A stretch of 26,889 nt of DNA from Chrysiogenia bacterium (GTDB lineage: Bacteria > JAGRBM01): NCBI GenBank assembly GCA_020434085.1, contig JAGRBM010000161.1, positions 1 through 26,889 on the forward strand, in the 5' to 3' direction. A model generated the notes under the pieces. The model was not told the DNA's origin and did not search any database. It saw only the letters and a program-made list of their open reading frames with translations. A program made the position numbers and the translations under genes. Positions 18,182 to 25,955 of this stretch are shown here, one piece after another. Each line of letters begins with the position of its first letter. Position 1 is the stretch's first letter.

Positions 18182-18223
18182 CTGATTCCTGAGTCAGATT
18201 CGGTAGATAGCGCGCCTTGCGCA

Positions 18224-18252
18224 TTGCCCGCCCCCGCGCCGCTTGCTAGTCT
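18224..18252 (+). promoter_or_regulatory. Weak sigma-70-like promoter candidate before the acyl-CoA dehydrogenase
   Basis: TTGCCC (18224-18229), a 17-bp spacer and TAGTCT (18247-18252) in the 182-bp gap after the receiver gene. Spacing is ideal but hexamer matches are only 4/6 and 3/6. No terminator is seen between the two genes, so read-through is possible. Confidence 0.25.
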
Positions 18253-18363
18253 GCTGCTCGCTTTGGGGCCGGCACCCCGCACACTCCTCACAGATTTCAC
18301 CACCCGCTCAATGAAGCAGCAGACCGGTGCCGACGCTCCCATCCAACAGGAGGAACCCGGACC

Positions 18364-19542
18364 ATGGCCGGCGATACGCTACTCGACTTCTACAATCTCG
18401 ATGAACTGCTCACCCCCGAAGAAAGACTCGTGCGCGACAGCGTGCGCTCGTGGGTGCAGGAGAAATTCATGCCGCGCGTCCAGCAGAGCTTTCGCGATGG
18501 CACCTTCCCCACCGAGCTGATTCCCGATCTCGGGGAGCTGGGCATCTTCGGCGTCACCATCAAAGGCAACGGTTGTCCGGGTCTCTCGTACGTGGCCTAC
18601 GGACTTGCAATGCAGGAAATCGAAGCCGCCGACTCGGGCCTTCGCAGCTTTGCCTCGGTGCAGGGCGGCCTCTCCATGACGGCCATCGATCTTTTCGGCA
18701 GCGATGAGCAGAAGAGCAAGTATCTTCCCGAGCTCGCCAGCGCGCGCATGCTCTCGTGCTTTGGCCTGACCGAACCCGACTTCGGCTCGAATCCCGGCGG
18801 CATGCTCACCCGCGCGGCAAAAGACGGCGACGAGTGGGTATTGAACGGCACGAAGATGTGGATCACCAACGGCAGCGTGGCCGACATCGCCGTGGTGTGG
18901 GCCAAGACCGAGGCCGACGATCCCAAAAGCATCCGTGGCTTTATCGTGCCGACCGACACGCCGGGCTTTACCGCCAACAAGATCACCGGCAAACTCTCCA
19001 TGCGCGCGTCGATCACCTCGGAGCTCGTGCTCGAGGACGTGCGCATTCCCGCCGGCAACATGCTGCCCAATGTGCAGGGGCTCAAGGGCCCGCTTTCGTG
19101 CCTCAACCATGCCCGCTACGGCATCGTGTGGGGCGTCATCGGCGCCGCGCGCAGCTGCTATGAAGAGGCACTCTCTTACTCGAAGAACCGCGTGCAGTTC
19201 GACAAGCCCATTGCCGGCTATCAGCTCACGCAGCAGAAGCTCACCGACATGGTGCAGGAAATCACCAAGGCGCAGCTTCTTTCCTGGCGCCTTGGCCGCC
19301 TGCTCGATTCCGGGCAGTGCAAGCCCCACCACATCTCGCTGGCCAAGCGCAACAACGTGCAGATGGCCCTCGACGTGGCCCGCAGCGCCCGCAGCATCCT
19401 GGGCGGCAACGGCATCCTCGATGAATACCATTCGCTGCGCCACGCGGTGAACCTCGAAACGGTCTACACCTACGAAGGCACCCACGAGATGCACACCCTG
19501 ATGGTGGGACAGGCGGTCACCGGCATTCCCGCTTATTCCTGA
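18364..19542 (+). CDS. gcdH: Acyl-CoA dehydrogenase, glutaryl-CoA dehydrogenase-like
   Basis: A 392-aa FAD-dependent acyl-CoA dehydrogenase. It most resembles glutaryl-CoA dehydrogenase, which oxidises and decarboxylates glutaryl-CoA to crotonyl-CoA in lysine, tryptophan and aromatic degradation. Support comes from SGLRSFASVQGGLSM, GLTEPDFGSNPGGM, NGTKMWITNGSVADIAVVWA and the catalytic base Glu371 in YTYEGTHEMHTLMVGQAVTG. The RSxxSVQ arginine/serine segment is the GCDH substrate-pocket pattern. AGGAGG lies upstream of ATG 18364. It ends at a strong terminator. Family is certain; substrate is probable. Confidence 0.9.
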   Translation: MAGDTLLDFYNLDELLTPEERLVRDSVRSWVQEKFMPRVQQSFRDGTFPTELIPDLGELGIFGVTIKGNGCPGLSYVAYGLAMQEIEAADSGLRSFASVQGGLSMTAIDLFGSDEQKSKYLPELASARMLSCFGLTEPDFGSNPGGMLTRAAKDGDEWVLNGTKMWITNGSVADIAVVWAKTEADDPKSIRGFIVPTDTPGFTANKITGKLSMRASITSELVLEDVRIPAGNMLPNVQGLKGPLSCLNHARYGIVWGVIGAARSCYEEALSYSKNRVQFDKPIAGYQLTQQKLTDMVQEITKAQLLSWRLGRLLDSGQCKPHHISLAKRNNVQMALDVARSARSILGGNGILDEYHSLRHAVNLETVYTYEGTHEMHTLMVGQAVTGIPAYS

Positions 19543-19556
19543 TCGCGACGCGATAC

Positions 19557-19600
19557 AAAAACGCCCCCGCCGGGATCATCCCTGCGGGGGCGTTCTCTTT
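19557..19600. terminator. Bidirectional intrinsic terminator between convergent genes
   Basis: AACGCCCCCGC (19560-19570) and GCGGGGGCGTT (19584-19594) form an 11-bp GC-rich stem with a 13-nt loop. CTCTTTTT follows on the plus strand and a run of T (complement of the A run 19557-19560) on the minus strand. It can end both the acyl-CoA dehydrogenase transcript and the converging receiver-gene transcript. Confidence 0.9.
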
Positions 19601-19611
19601 TTGCTCTGCTT

Positions 19612-19977
19612 TTAGCGAACGTGGGTCTTGATGATGGCCTCGGCAAGGTCCGGGGTGATCGGCTTGGGATAGAATGCTTCGAACCCAAGCGTTGCAGCAT
19701 CGGCCGAGCGATCTTCGGCGCTGATGAGGATCTTGGGCGTGGTGTTCTTGCCGCCTTCCTTGCTCAGCTCGTTCATCGTGTCCTGCGCGTCCTTGAGCGG
19801 CATGTGATAGTCCATCACGACGAGGTCGTAGTGGTTGGCACGCAGCTTGTAGAGCGCCACCGTGCCGGTCGTCGCCGTCTCCACCTCGCAACCTGCCAGC
19901 TCGAAGGTCTTCTGCAGCAGTGCCAGCGTGGGGATGTCATCCTCACAGATTAGAAGTCGCGCTTTACCAATTGCCAC
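19612..19977 (-). CDS. Stand-alone receiver-domain protein
   Basis: A 121-aa single-domain response regulator. The acid pocket is Glu12-Asp13-Asp14 (LLICEDDIPTLALL), the phosphoacceptor is Asp56 (LVVMDYHMPLKDA), Ser is at the switch position (KILISAED), and Lys is in FYPKPITPD. The start is a GTG at 19977 with GGAAGG upstream. It follows the thioesterase gene by 18 bp and is the last gene of a minus-strand set, ending at the shared bidirectional terminator. No kinase is visible. It is distinct in sequence from the receiver at 17795. Confidence 0.9.
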   Translation of the reverse strand: MAIGKARLLICEDDIPTLALLQKTFELAGCEVETATTGTVALYKLRANHYDLVVMDYHMPLKDAQDTMNELSKEGGKNTTPKILISAEDRSADAATLGFEAFYPKPITPDLAEAIIKTHVR

Positions 19978-19995
19978 CTGGCACCTTCCCTTCGT

Positions 19996-20481
19996 TCACG
20001 ACCCCTTGGTCATGCCGTCCTTCAAACTGAATTTCTGCCCACCGCCCGCGCCCCGGATCGGGTCATCGATGAGCGTGAAGCTGCCGATCGCCTTGCCCAC
20101 GAGTTTGCCGGCGGCCGTCTTGAGCTCGCACTCCACCGTTCCGCCGCGCCGCCCGCGATGCAGCACCTTCGAAAACGTATAGAGCGCCTGCGCGTCCTTC
20201 GGAACAGGCGCGAAGTAACAGATCTTGATCTCGTTGGTGACGCCGATCTGTCCCTCGGGCGAGACGGTGCCGTAGGCCAGTCCCATGGAGGTATCGGCGA
20301 TCGAGAAGACCGCGCCGCCGTGGAGCACGCGGTTGCGCGAGAGAAGCTTGTCGGTGACCGGAAGCCGCGAGACGTTGCTCCCCTCGCCCTGCTCAAGGAA
20401 TTCCATCCCCAGCAGATCGGCAAAGGGGCCGATATACTCGGTGCTCATCACCGATTCGGCATTGTGATAGCGCTCGGGCAT
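19996..20481 (-). CDS. PaaI-family hotdog thioesterase
   Basis: A 161-aa hotdog-fold protein of the PaaI/YbgC-related thioesterase group. The signature VLHGGAVFSIADTSMGLAYG carries the motif that positions the acyl-CoA thioester. GRRGGTVECELKTAAGKLVGKA follows, as in the family. Substrate is unknown. ATG 20481 is favoured because AGGGG precedes it; ATG 20448 (MSTEYIG) is an alternative with no visible RBS. It lies just upstream of a receiver gene and downstream of a YkgJ-type protein. Confidence 0.85.
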   Translation of the reverse strand: MPERYHNAESVMSTEYIGPFADLLGMEFLEQGEGSNVSRLPVTDKLLSRNRVLHGGAVFSIADTSMGLAYGTVSPEGQIGVTNEIKICYFAPVPKDAQALYTFSKVLHRGRRGGTVECELKTAAGKLVGKAIGSFTLIDDPIRGAGGGQKFSLKDGMTKGS

Positions 20482-20560
20482 CCCCTGCACGTCCCTGCTT
20501 CTTCCCACCCACAGGGGATTCTGACGCGATGCATCTCATCTCGTCAATGGCGAGGGAGAC

Positions 20561-20575
20561 TTGCCGGATCGGCAA
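20561..20575. other. Short perfect stem-loop after the YkgJ-type gene
   Basis: TTGCCG-GAT-CGGCAA, a 6-bp stem with 3-nt loop, begins 1 nt after the stop codon of the YkgJ-type gene on the minus strand. It lacks a T-tract, so it is at best a weak terminator or 3' stabiliser. Confidence 0.35.
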
Positions 20576-20576
20576 A

Positions 20577-21011
20577 TCAGCGACGGCGGCGCCCGAAGAA
20601 CTTGTACCAGTCGCGCGCGCGGATGAAGTCGGGACGCTCGGTCTCGCCGTATTCCTCGACGAGACGTTCCTTGTACTCGGGGTGCTCATCGAGATAGATC
20701 TTCCCGCGATAGCCCTTGATGTCCTCGACGTAGGGACAATCCCCCGGAAAGAGCCCCCAGCGCACGGTCTGGGGTGTCACGCGGTGGCAATAATCGGTCT
20801 CCAGGCGCCGGTCGTAGATGGCGCACAGGCTCTTGCCCTCGTCGGAGAAACGCAGGTTCTTGCACGGCAGGTCCCGCACAATGACGGTCTCTCGCCCCAT
20901 CTCGAACGAGAGATAACAGCAGCCCCCACAATCGTTGCACACGCTCTCGTCGGCGAAGCGTTTCTTGTGGGCCTCGGTGATCTGCGGGCCGCGCTTGAGA
21001 CGGATTCCCAC
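20577..21011 (-). CDS. YkgJ-family cysteine cluster protein
   Basis: A 144-aa protein of the YkgJ family (putative zinc- or iron-chelating domain). The cysteine cluster VCNDCGGCCYLSFEMG (CxxCxxCC) is followed by DLPCKNL, SLCAIYDRR, DYCHRV and GDCPYV, giving eight or more cysteines for metal binding. The product is otherwise basic at its ends (RRRR at the C-terminus). The start is a GTG at 21011 with GGGGGA 7 nt upstream, immediately after the TPR gene stop. Some family members are linked to Fe-S or zinc handling, but no precise role is established. Confidence 0.85.
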   Translation of the reverse strand: MGIRLKRGPQITEAHKKRFADESVCNDCGGCCYLSFEMGRETVIVRDLPCKNLRFSDEGKSLCAIYDRRLETDYCHRVTPQTVRWGLFPGDCPYVEDIKGYRGKIYLDEHPEYKERLVEEYGETERPDFIRARDWYKFFGRRRR

Positions 21012-21014
21012 TTT

Positions 21015-22061
21015 CTATCCCCCAAGCTGATCCAGCGCGTCTTTTGCGGCGGTGTGGCCGGGCTCGATCTGCAGCGCCTTCTTGAAGGCCTGCCTGGCGC
21101 GCTCGTAGTCGCCGCCCGAGAAGTGGGCGTATCCGAGGGCGTAGAGAATATCGGCATTTTTCGGGCGGCGCTCGTGCGCCTCCTTGTAGGCGGCGGCCGC
21201 GTCACTCCAGCGCTCCTGCCCCTCGCGCAGCTCACCCAGCGCCATCAGCGCGCTCACGTCTTTGGGATCGAGTTCGGCCGCGCGCTGATAGGCAAGCGCC
21301 GCGGGCTCGGCCATCTCCGCCTTCGCCCAGATGCGCGCAACCTTGATGGCGATCATAGCGTCGGCGTCGGTGAGAAGCCGGTCGTGGTAGCCCTTGGCGG
21401 CCTTCCCGTTGCGCGTTGCAACGGCCGCACGCAGCGCGATGAGCAACACGCCCTGCCGGCCCTTCGTCTCCTTGACGGTCAGTCCGGCGTCGATCTCGTC
21501 CTGAACGGCGAGCGCCTGCGCGGCGAACTCCGCGGCTCTGACCGGCTCGCCCGAATCGAGGGCCTGCTCGGCCGTGCGCTGCAGGAGCCCGCGCAGGCTG
21601 GTGCGCGCGTTGTGGAACGCCGGGTCAACACCAAGCGCCGCCCGGTAGGATTCGAGCGCCTTTTCCGTGCGACCCTGCTGCTCGTGCAGGTAACCCAGGT
21701 TGTAGAGCGCCAGCACCCGCGCGGGGTTGTCGGCGTATTGTTCTTCGAGTTTGGGGAGGGCTTTCTCGTAATAGCTCAGCGACTCATCGGGCCGATTCGC
21801 CATCCGGTGGAGAAAGGCCATCCGCGCGAGCACCAGCCCATCGCCCGCCCCGCAGCCGTCTTCTTCGGCCTTGCTCAGGGATTTGAGCGCGGCCTCATTT
21901 TCCCCGTCGGCAGCGGCATTGAATCCTGCCTTTACGAGCGCATGGCACTCGCCCGGCTCGGGGTGGCGCGCCAGGTAGACTTTCCACTCGTCACTCCCAC
22001 CGGCCGCTGCCGTGGAAGCAAGCAGGCCGAGAAGCAGCAGGCTTGTCAAAAGAGCGCGCAT
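21015..22061 (-). CDS. Exported TPR-repeat protein
   Basis: A 348-aa protein with a signal peptide (MRALLTSLLLLGLLASTAAAGG) and multiple tetratricopeptide repeats. Clear units include ALYNLGYLHEQQGRTEKALE, YQRAAELDPKDVSALMALGE and ILYALGYAHFSGGDYERARQ. ATG 22061 is the natural start because the signal peptide begins there, and it shares its A with the TGA stop of the VOC gene (TGATG), implying coupled translation. TPR proteins are scaffolds; the partner is not evident. It is followed 3 nt downstream by the YkgJ-type gene. Confidence 0.88.
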   Translation of the reverse strand: MRALLTSLLLLGLLASTAAAGGSDEWKVYLARHPEPGECHALVKAGFNAAADGENEAALKSLSKAEEDGCGAGDGLVLARMAFLHRMANRPDESLSYYEKALPKLEEQYADNPARVLALYNLGYLHEQQGRTEKALESYRAALGVDPAFHNARTSLRGLLQRTAEQALDSGEPVRAAEFAAQALAVQDEIDAGLTVKETKGRQGVLLIALRAAVATRNGKAAKGYHDRLLTDADAMIAIKVARIWAKAEMAEPAALAYQRAAELDPKDVSALMALGELREGQERWSDAAAAYKEAHERRPKNADILYALGYAHFSGGDYERARQAFKKALQIEPGHTAAKDALDQLGG

Positions 22062-22468
22062 CAGAATCGGTTCACTCCCTCGGGCGCCGAGAATTCGAGG
22101 CGGTTTCCATCCGGGTCCCATACCAGGCAGAAGTAGCCAATGTAGTCGTCCTGAACGGGGCCCTGCACCTTGAGGCCGGCATCCCTGCCCCTTCGGGCGC
22201 ACTCGTCGACTTCCTCGCGCCCGGCGACGTGAAATCCAAGGTGATGGACCGCCCCGTTGCCCCCGCTCGGCGCGGCGCCCTCGTCGGGCTTGAACAGCAC
22301 GATCCCGCAGGCGCCGAGTCCTTCGGCTTCATTGACCCGCAGCATCACCGAGTGCTCTGTCTCGTAGACCGTGTGCAGGCCCACGAACTCGCGGTAGAAG
22401 GCCAGCGCGCGCGGCAGGTCGTTGGTCAGCAGGGCAATATGGGAGAGCGATTGCGTCGGCAGGCTCAC
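22061..22468 (-). CDS. VOC/glyoxalase-family protein
   Basis: A 135-aa vicinal-oxygen-chelate protein. It has two beta-alpha-beta modules with likely metal ligands His10 (LSHIALLTND), a His in VHHLGFHV, and Glu in WDPDGNRLEFS. The family includes glyoxalase I, dioxygenases and fosfomycin/bleomycin resistance proteins, and I cannot choose among these by eye. The start is a GTG at 22468 with GGAG 11 nt upstream. It heads the VOC-TPR-YkgJ-thioesterase-receiver set and is divergent from tmk. Confidence 0.85.
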   Translation of the reverse strand: MSLPTQSLSHIALLTNDLPRALAFYREFVGLHTVYETEHSVMLRVNEAEGLGACGIVLFKPDEGAAPSGGNGAVHHLGFHVAGREEVDECARRGRDAGLKVQGPVQDDYIGYFCLVWDPDGNRLEFSAPEGVNRF

Positions 22469-22545
22469 GTGGTGCGTTTCTCCAAAAGTCGTGTGCCGGG
22501 AACCTTACCACTGGCGCCCCGAAGGTGGTAGCCTGCCGCATCGCC

Positions 22546-22560
22546 GGAGCAGAACGCTCC
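22546..22560 (+). other. Leader hairpin upstream of tmk
   Basis: GGAGC-AGAAC-GCTCC, a 5-bp stem, lies 7 nt before the GGGGAG ribosome binding site of tmk. Upstream, TACCAC (22506-22511) and GTGGTA (22525-22530) form a 6-bp inverted repeat in the tmk/VOC divergent region, a possible operator. Both are short. Confidence 0.3.
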
Positions 22561-22580
22561 TGCGAGCGGGGAGAACCCAC

Positions 22581-23204
22581 GTGAGCGGACACTTCATCGT
22601 ATTCGAGGGAATCGACGGCTCGGGCAAGTCCACCCAGGCGCAGCTTCTGGCAGACGCGCTCGAAGCGCGCGGCCTTGCCGTGTTTCGCACCCGCGAGCCC
22701 ACCGCCGACTCGCCGGCCGGCAAGCAACTCCGCGAGATCGCACGCCACGGACGCGAGGGCGTGAGCCTGGAGCAGGAAATCGAGCTCTATTTCGACGACC
22801 GCGTCTGGCACATCGAGAAAGAGGTGGCCCCCGCCCTTCACCGCGGGGATGTCGTCGTGTGTGATCGCTACTGGTATTCGACTGCTGCCTACCAGGGCGC
22901 GCTGGGTGCCAATACCTCGAAGCTGGCCGCGCAGAGCCGGGCGCGCTTTCCCGACCCGCATGTGGTGGTCTACCTGCGCGTGCCGCCGGAAAAAGCCTTC
23001 GAGCGCATCAGCCAAAACCGCGCGCAGCTCGAAAAGGGCTACGAGAAACTCGATTTTCTCAAGAAGGTCTTCGAGCGCTACGAATCGCTGGTCGAGCATT
23101 CCTGGCTCGTCATCGACGGCCGGCGCGGCCAAAAAGAAATCGCCGCGGACATTGCCGCGGCGATCTTCAAAAAACTCTCTGAAAAAGATCAGGACTTGTC
23201 GTAG
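22581..23204 (+). CDS. tmk: Thymidylate (dTMP) kinase
   Basis: A 207-aa P-loop kinase converting dTMP to dTDP for DNA synthesis. P-loop GIDGSGKSTQ is at 10-19, TREP binds the dTMP region, the DRYWYSTAAYQGA motif is present, and the variable lid region contains QNRAQLEKGYEKLDFL. GGGGAG with 7-nt spacing supports GTG 22581; the in-frame ATG 22422 lies inside the divergent VOC gene. Its 3' end overlaps the convergent skp gene by 16 nt. Confidence 0.94.
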   Translation: MSGHFIVFEGIDGSGKSTQAQLLADALEARGLAVFRTREPTADSPAGKQLREIARHGREGVSLEQEIELYFDDRVWHIEKEVAPALHRGDVVVCDRYWYSTAAYQGALGANTSKLAAQSRARFPDPHVVVYLRVPPEKAFERISQNRAQLEKGYEKLDFLKKVFERYESLVEHSWLVIDGRRGQKEIAADIAAAIFKKLSEKDQDLS

Positions 23205-23722
23205 GCCTTGAGCACCATGTCGGTGATGTCGATGCTCGGGTCGAAGTAGATCGGCTTGGCCGTCGTGGTGTCGAAGATCACGTCGATCTTGTTCTTCTTG
23301 GCGTGGGCCTCGATGATGTCGGAGACCTCCGAGAGGATCTTCTCGGTGAGCTTCTGATCGAGGCGCTTGATCTCTTCTTCATAGTCCGACATGCGGCGCT
23401 GGACGTCCTTGGCAATGCGGCGCAGCTCTTCGGACTTGCGCTCACGCATCTCGGCACTCAACAGCAGTTCCTGCTCGGTGAGCTCCTTCTGCAGGGCCAT
23501 GGCCTGTTCCTGCTGTTTTTCGAGCGCCTTTTTGCGCTTCTCGAACTCGGCCTGCATCTCGGCATTGGCCTTCTTGCCCTTTTCGGACTCCAGCAGGATG
23601 CGGCGAAGGTCCACAATGGCAACCTTCGAGCCCTCGGCCGCGCGGGCCATCGTGGGGGCCGTGAAGCTCAGAGCGGCCAGAACCAGCAGAAACAGCGGAA
23701 AGAATCGATTGGCGGTGCGCAT
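23189..23722 (-). CDS. OmpH/Skp-family periplasmic chaperone
   Basis: A 177-aa exported protein of the Skp/OmpH family that holds unfolded outer-membrane proteins. The signal peptide is cleaved near ARA-28. The start of the mature protein, VAIVDLRRILLESEKGKKA, is the family hallmark. A long, highly charged coiled coil (about 45-135) forms the chaperone arms, and the C-terminal KKNKIDVIFDTTTAKPIYFDP closes the body. The usual bamA-skp-lpxD context is absent; it is alone here and converges on tmk. ATG 23722. Confidence 0.9.
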   Translation of the reverse strand: MRTANRFFPLFLLVLAALSFTAPTMARAAEGSKVAIVDLRRILLESEKGKKANAEMQAEFEKRKKALEKQQEQAMALQKELTEQELLLSAEMRERKSEELRRIAKDVQRRMSDYEEEIKRLDQKLTEKILSEVSDIIEAHAKKNKIDVIFDTTTAKPIYFDPSIDITDMVLKAYDKS

Positions 23723-23875
23723 GTAGTTGCTCCTTGCGCGAAAGTCGGTGTTGCGTAGATTGTGCCCCAGAGTGCCTCTCGCGGGGCGTGGGCTCCATCA
23801 CATTTCGGGCCCGATTGGGCGCCCAAGCTAAACGCGCCTGCCCCTGAATGCAACCCGGAGCCCTGCTGGGTCCTG

Positions 23876-24820
23876 TTACGGTATTTTGACCTGAATGGCC
23901 GCCGGCAACACTTCGATTGAGAGCGGCAGGGCGCCCGGCTGCTCGCCGTCCATGTCGATGAGCACTTCCTGCTCGGAGCTGGCCCGGATCTTCTTTGCCC
24001 GGCGGTGCCAGATTTTCGGATGCTCCATGTGCGCACCCTGGTAGATCGCCCGCGAGAGTTTCATGGTCTCGCCAAACTTGAGATCTCCCATGAACACCAC
24101 GTCGAAGAGCCCATCATCGGGCTCGGCCATGGGGGCGATGTGCATGCCGCTTCCAAAGAAGCGTCCGTTGGCGACGATGACGTTGTTGAACACCCCCTCG
24201 AAAACTTCGGCACCGGTCTCGGTTCCTTCGAGTTCGATCTTCATGGGCTGGTTTTTGTAGCCCATCATCCCGCGGGCGGTGCCGAGGTAGAAGGACACCT
24301 TCCCGCCGAAGGCTTTGGTCGTGTTGTTGACGATGTGCACCACGTGGCCGCCCACGCCAAAATCGGTGATGTTGATGAAGTGGCGAAGCGCCGGGCCGCC
24401 ATCGCCTGGCACGCAGCGCATCTGCCCCACATCCACCGGCCGGGTGTTCTTGCCGGCGAGCACCTGCGCGCCCTTTTCATAGCCCTTGGGAAGATGGAGC
24501 GTCTTGATGAGGTCGCAACCCGTCCCGCGCGAGATGATCCCGAAGACGGCCTTTTCACGGATGAGCTCGCCGCCCTCATCAAAGAATCCGTTGACCACTT
24601 CGTTGTGAGTGCCGTCGCCGCCGATGCTGACGATCATCTCGGCGCCATCTTGCAGGGCCTTGCGCGCCAGGTCGGTGGCGTGGCGCGGGGCCTCGGAAAA
24701 GGCGTATTTGAACTTGCCCACGGCCAGCTCGATGTGGCGCGAGATATCGGACCAGCGCCGGCCCGTACTGCCGTTGGCGCTGCGGGGGTTGACGACGACG
24801 AAGGTGCGGAAATTGTCCAC
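23876..24820 (-). CDS. Diacylglycerol kinase-family lipid kinase (DagK/YegS type)
   Basis: A 314-aa lipid kinase of the DAGK catalytic family. It starts with FVVVNPRSANGSTG. The catalytic GGDGTHNEVVNG is at 67-78, then SRGTGCDLIKTL, and VANGRFFGSGMHIAPMAEPDDG. It phosphorylates diacylglycerol or a related lipid; which one cannot be said from sequence. A strong GAGGAGG RBS, 8 nt upstream, supports GTG 24820. It starts 13 nt after the Fe-S gene and so belongs to the FAD/Fe-S/kinase transcription unit. Confidence 0.92.
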   Translation of the reverse strand: MDNFRTFVVVNPRSANGSTGRRWSDISRHIELAVGKFKYAFSEAPRHATDLARKALQDGAEMIVSIGGDGTHNEVVNGFFDEGGELIREKAVFGIISRGTGCDLIKTLHLPKGYEKGAQVLAGKNTRPVDVGQMRCVPGDGGPALRHFINITDFGVGGHVVHIVNNTTKAFGGKVSFYLGTARGMMGYKNQPMKIELEGTETGAEVFEGVFNNVIVANGRFFGSGMHIAPMAEPDDGLFDVVFMGDLKFGETMKLSRAIYQGAHMEHPKIWHRRAKKIRASSEQEVLIDMDGEQPGALPLSIEVLPAAIQVKIP

Positions 24821-24833
24821 GACTTGCGCCTCC

Positions 24834-25955
24834 TCAGGAAATTCCCAGTGACTCGGCGAGCACCTCGATGAGGCTGCTCACCTGTGCATCGGAATCGGCG
24901 GCGGCGCCGCGAAGGTGGGACTCGCAGCGCGGCGAGCACGAAACAAGCGTTCCGCCGCGCGAAACGCCGCACTCATCGAGCCGCGCGCGCGCCATCTGTG
25001 TTGCTTCATCAGGAAACACGTCGGCGTAGCCGCCGCCGGCGCCGCAGCAGTTGGTGTCCTTTCCATGCCAGGGGGCTTCTTCGAGCTGCACGCCGCAGCG
25101 GCGCAGGATCTCGCGCGGCGCATCGATCGAGTCGAGCCTGCGCGCCAGCGTGCAGGGGTCGTGGTAGACCATCTTGCGTCCCAAGGGTTTGAGCTCGGGC
25201 CCAAGCGCATCCATCTTTTCGAGCAGGAAGCCCGCAAAATCCTTGATGCGACCGGCGGCGCCCTGTCCGACTTCCTGGTAGCGGCCCTCGATGGCCCAGG
25301 CGTTCTCGGGCGCGGGGGTGAGCACCGTGTGGTAGGGCTCGATCATCGCGCGCACCTTCGCGGCATGGGCGGCAAAGCCCTCGCGGTCACCCATGTCGAG
25401 CAGCTCCATCCCGGCGGTCATCAGTTCCTGGTCGGGAAGCGCAAGGTCCTCGACCCCGAGTGCTTCGAGCACGGCGATCGCGCGTCGCACGTCGCGCCCT
25501 TCGCGCTCGGCAATCAGGTGCGCTCCGGGGAAGAAGAGCACCCCGCTCTTGCGGCCGAAGTATTCGACCGGTGCGAGCTTTTTGAGTTCGGGCAGCAGCG
25601 GCCTTCCCAGCGGGTTGCCGCTCTTTCGCATGGTCTCGGCCAGATTGAATACGACCGGCAGGGTCTTGCCCTCGTTGTAGGCGTGGGTGCGCGCCGCTTC
25701 CAGCGAGCGGGGCACGTCGATCTCGTGCGCGCAATACTGCTGGCAGTGCATGCAGCCGGTGCACTTGAAGAAGATGCCCACGGTCTCCTCGCTCAGCTCG
25801 AGCGCGCCCTCGCGCAGCAGGTGGACGATGGTCTGCTTGCCCGTGGGCGTGACCGTCTCGCGCAGCTCGGTCTCGGCCACCGGGCAGGAGAACCTGCACA
25901 TCTTCGGACAGTAAGTGCAGTAGTCGGTTTCCTTGCGATATTCTTCGAGGATCAC
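24834..25955 (-). CDS. (Fe-S)-binding CCG-domain oxidoreductase subunit (GlpC/LutA-like)
   Basis: A 373-aa electron-transfer protein. Two N-terminal Cys clusters (Cys13, 16, 20, 24 in DYCTYCPKMCRFSCPVAE; Cys65, 68, 71, 75 in KCTGCMHCQQYCAHEIDVP) bind [4Fe-4S]. Of two expected CCG domains, the first has lost its cysteines (DQELMTAGMELLDMGD at the CC position). The second keeps HDPC and NCCGAGGG but ends CSPRC instead of CPxC. GTG 25955 overlaps the stop of the FAD oxidase gene as GTGA, with GGAGGGG upstream; the open frame continues to 26447 but inside that gene. It presumably takes electrons from the adjacent flavoprotein. Confidence 0.9.
   Translation of the reverse strand: MILEEYRKETDYCTYCPKMCRFSCPVAETELRETVTPTGKQTIVHLLREGALELSEETVGIFFKCTGCMHCQQYCAHEIDVPRSLEAARTHAYNEGKTLPVVFNLAETMRKSGNPLGRPLLPELKKLAPVEYFGRKSGVLFFPGAHLIAEREGRDVRRAIAVLEALGVEDLALPDQELMTAGMELLDMGDREGFAAHAAKVRAMIEPYHTVLTPAPENAWAIEGRYQEVGQGAAGRIKDFAGFLLEKMDALGPELKPLGRKMVYHDPCTLARRLDSIDAPREILRRCGVQLEEAPWHGKDTNCCGAGGGYADVFPDEATQMARARLDECGVSRGGTLVSCSPRCESHLRGAAADSDAQVSSLIEVLAESLGIS

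Noticed and set aside
18379-19494. 371-aa minus-strand open frame opposite the acyl-CoA dehydrogenase
   Set aside because: Antisense to a gene with all catalytic motifs; its own translation has no family features.
20529-22136. 535-aa plus-strand open frame over the YkgJ and TPR genes
   Set aside because: It spans two well-supported minus-strand genes antisense and shows no recognisable motif.
23815-23826. 12-bp palindrome TTGGGCGCCCAA upstream of skp
   Set aside because: A single short GC palindrome in a GC-rich genome is expected by chance, and no repeat of it is seen elsewhere in the window.
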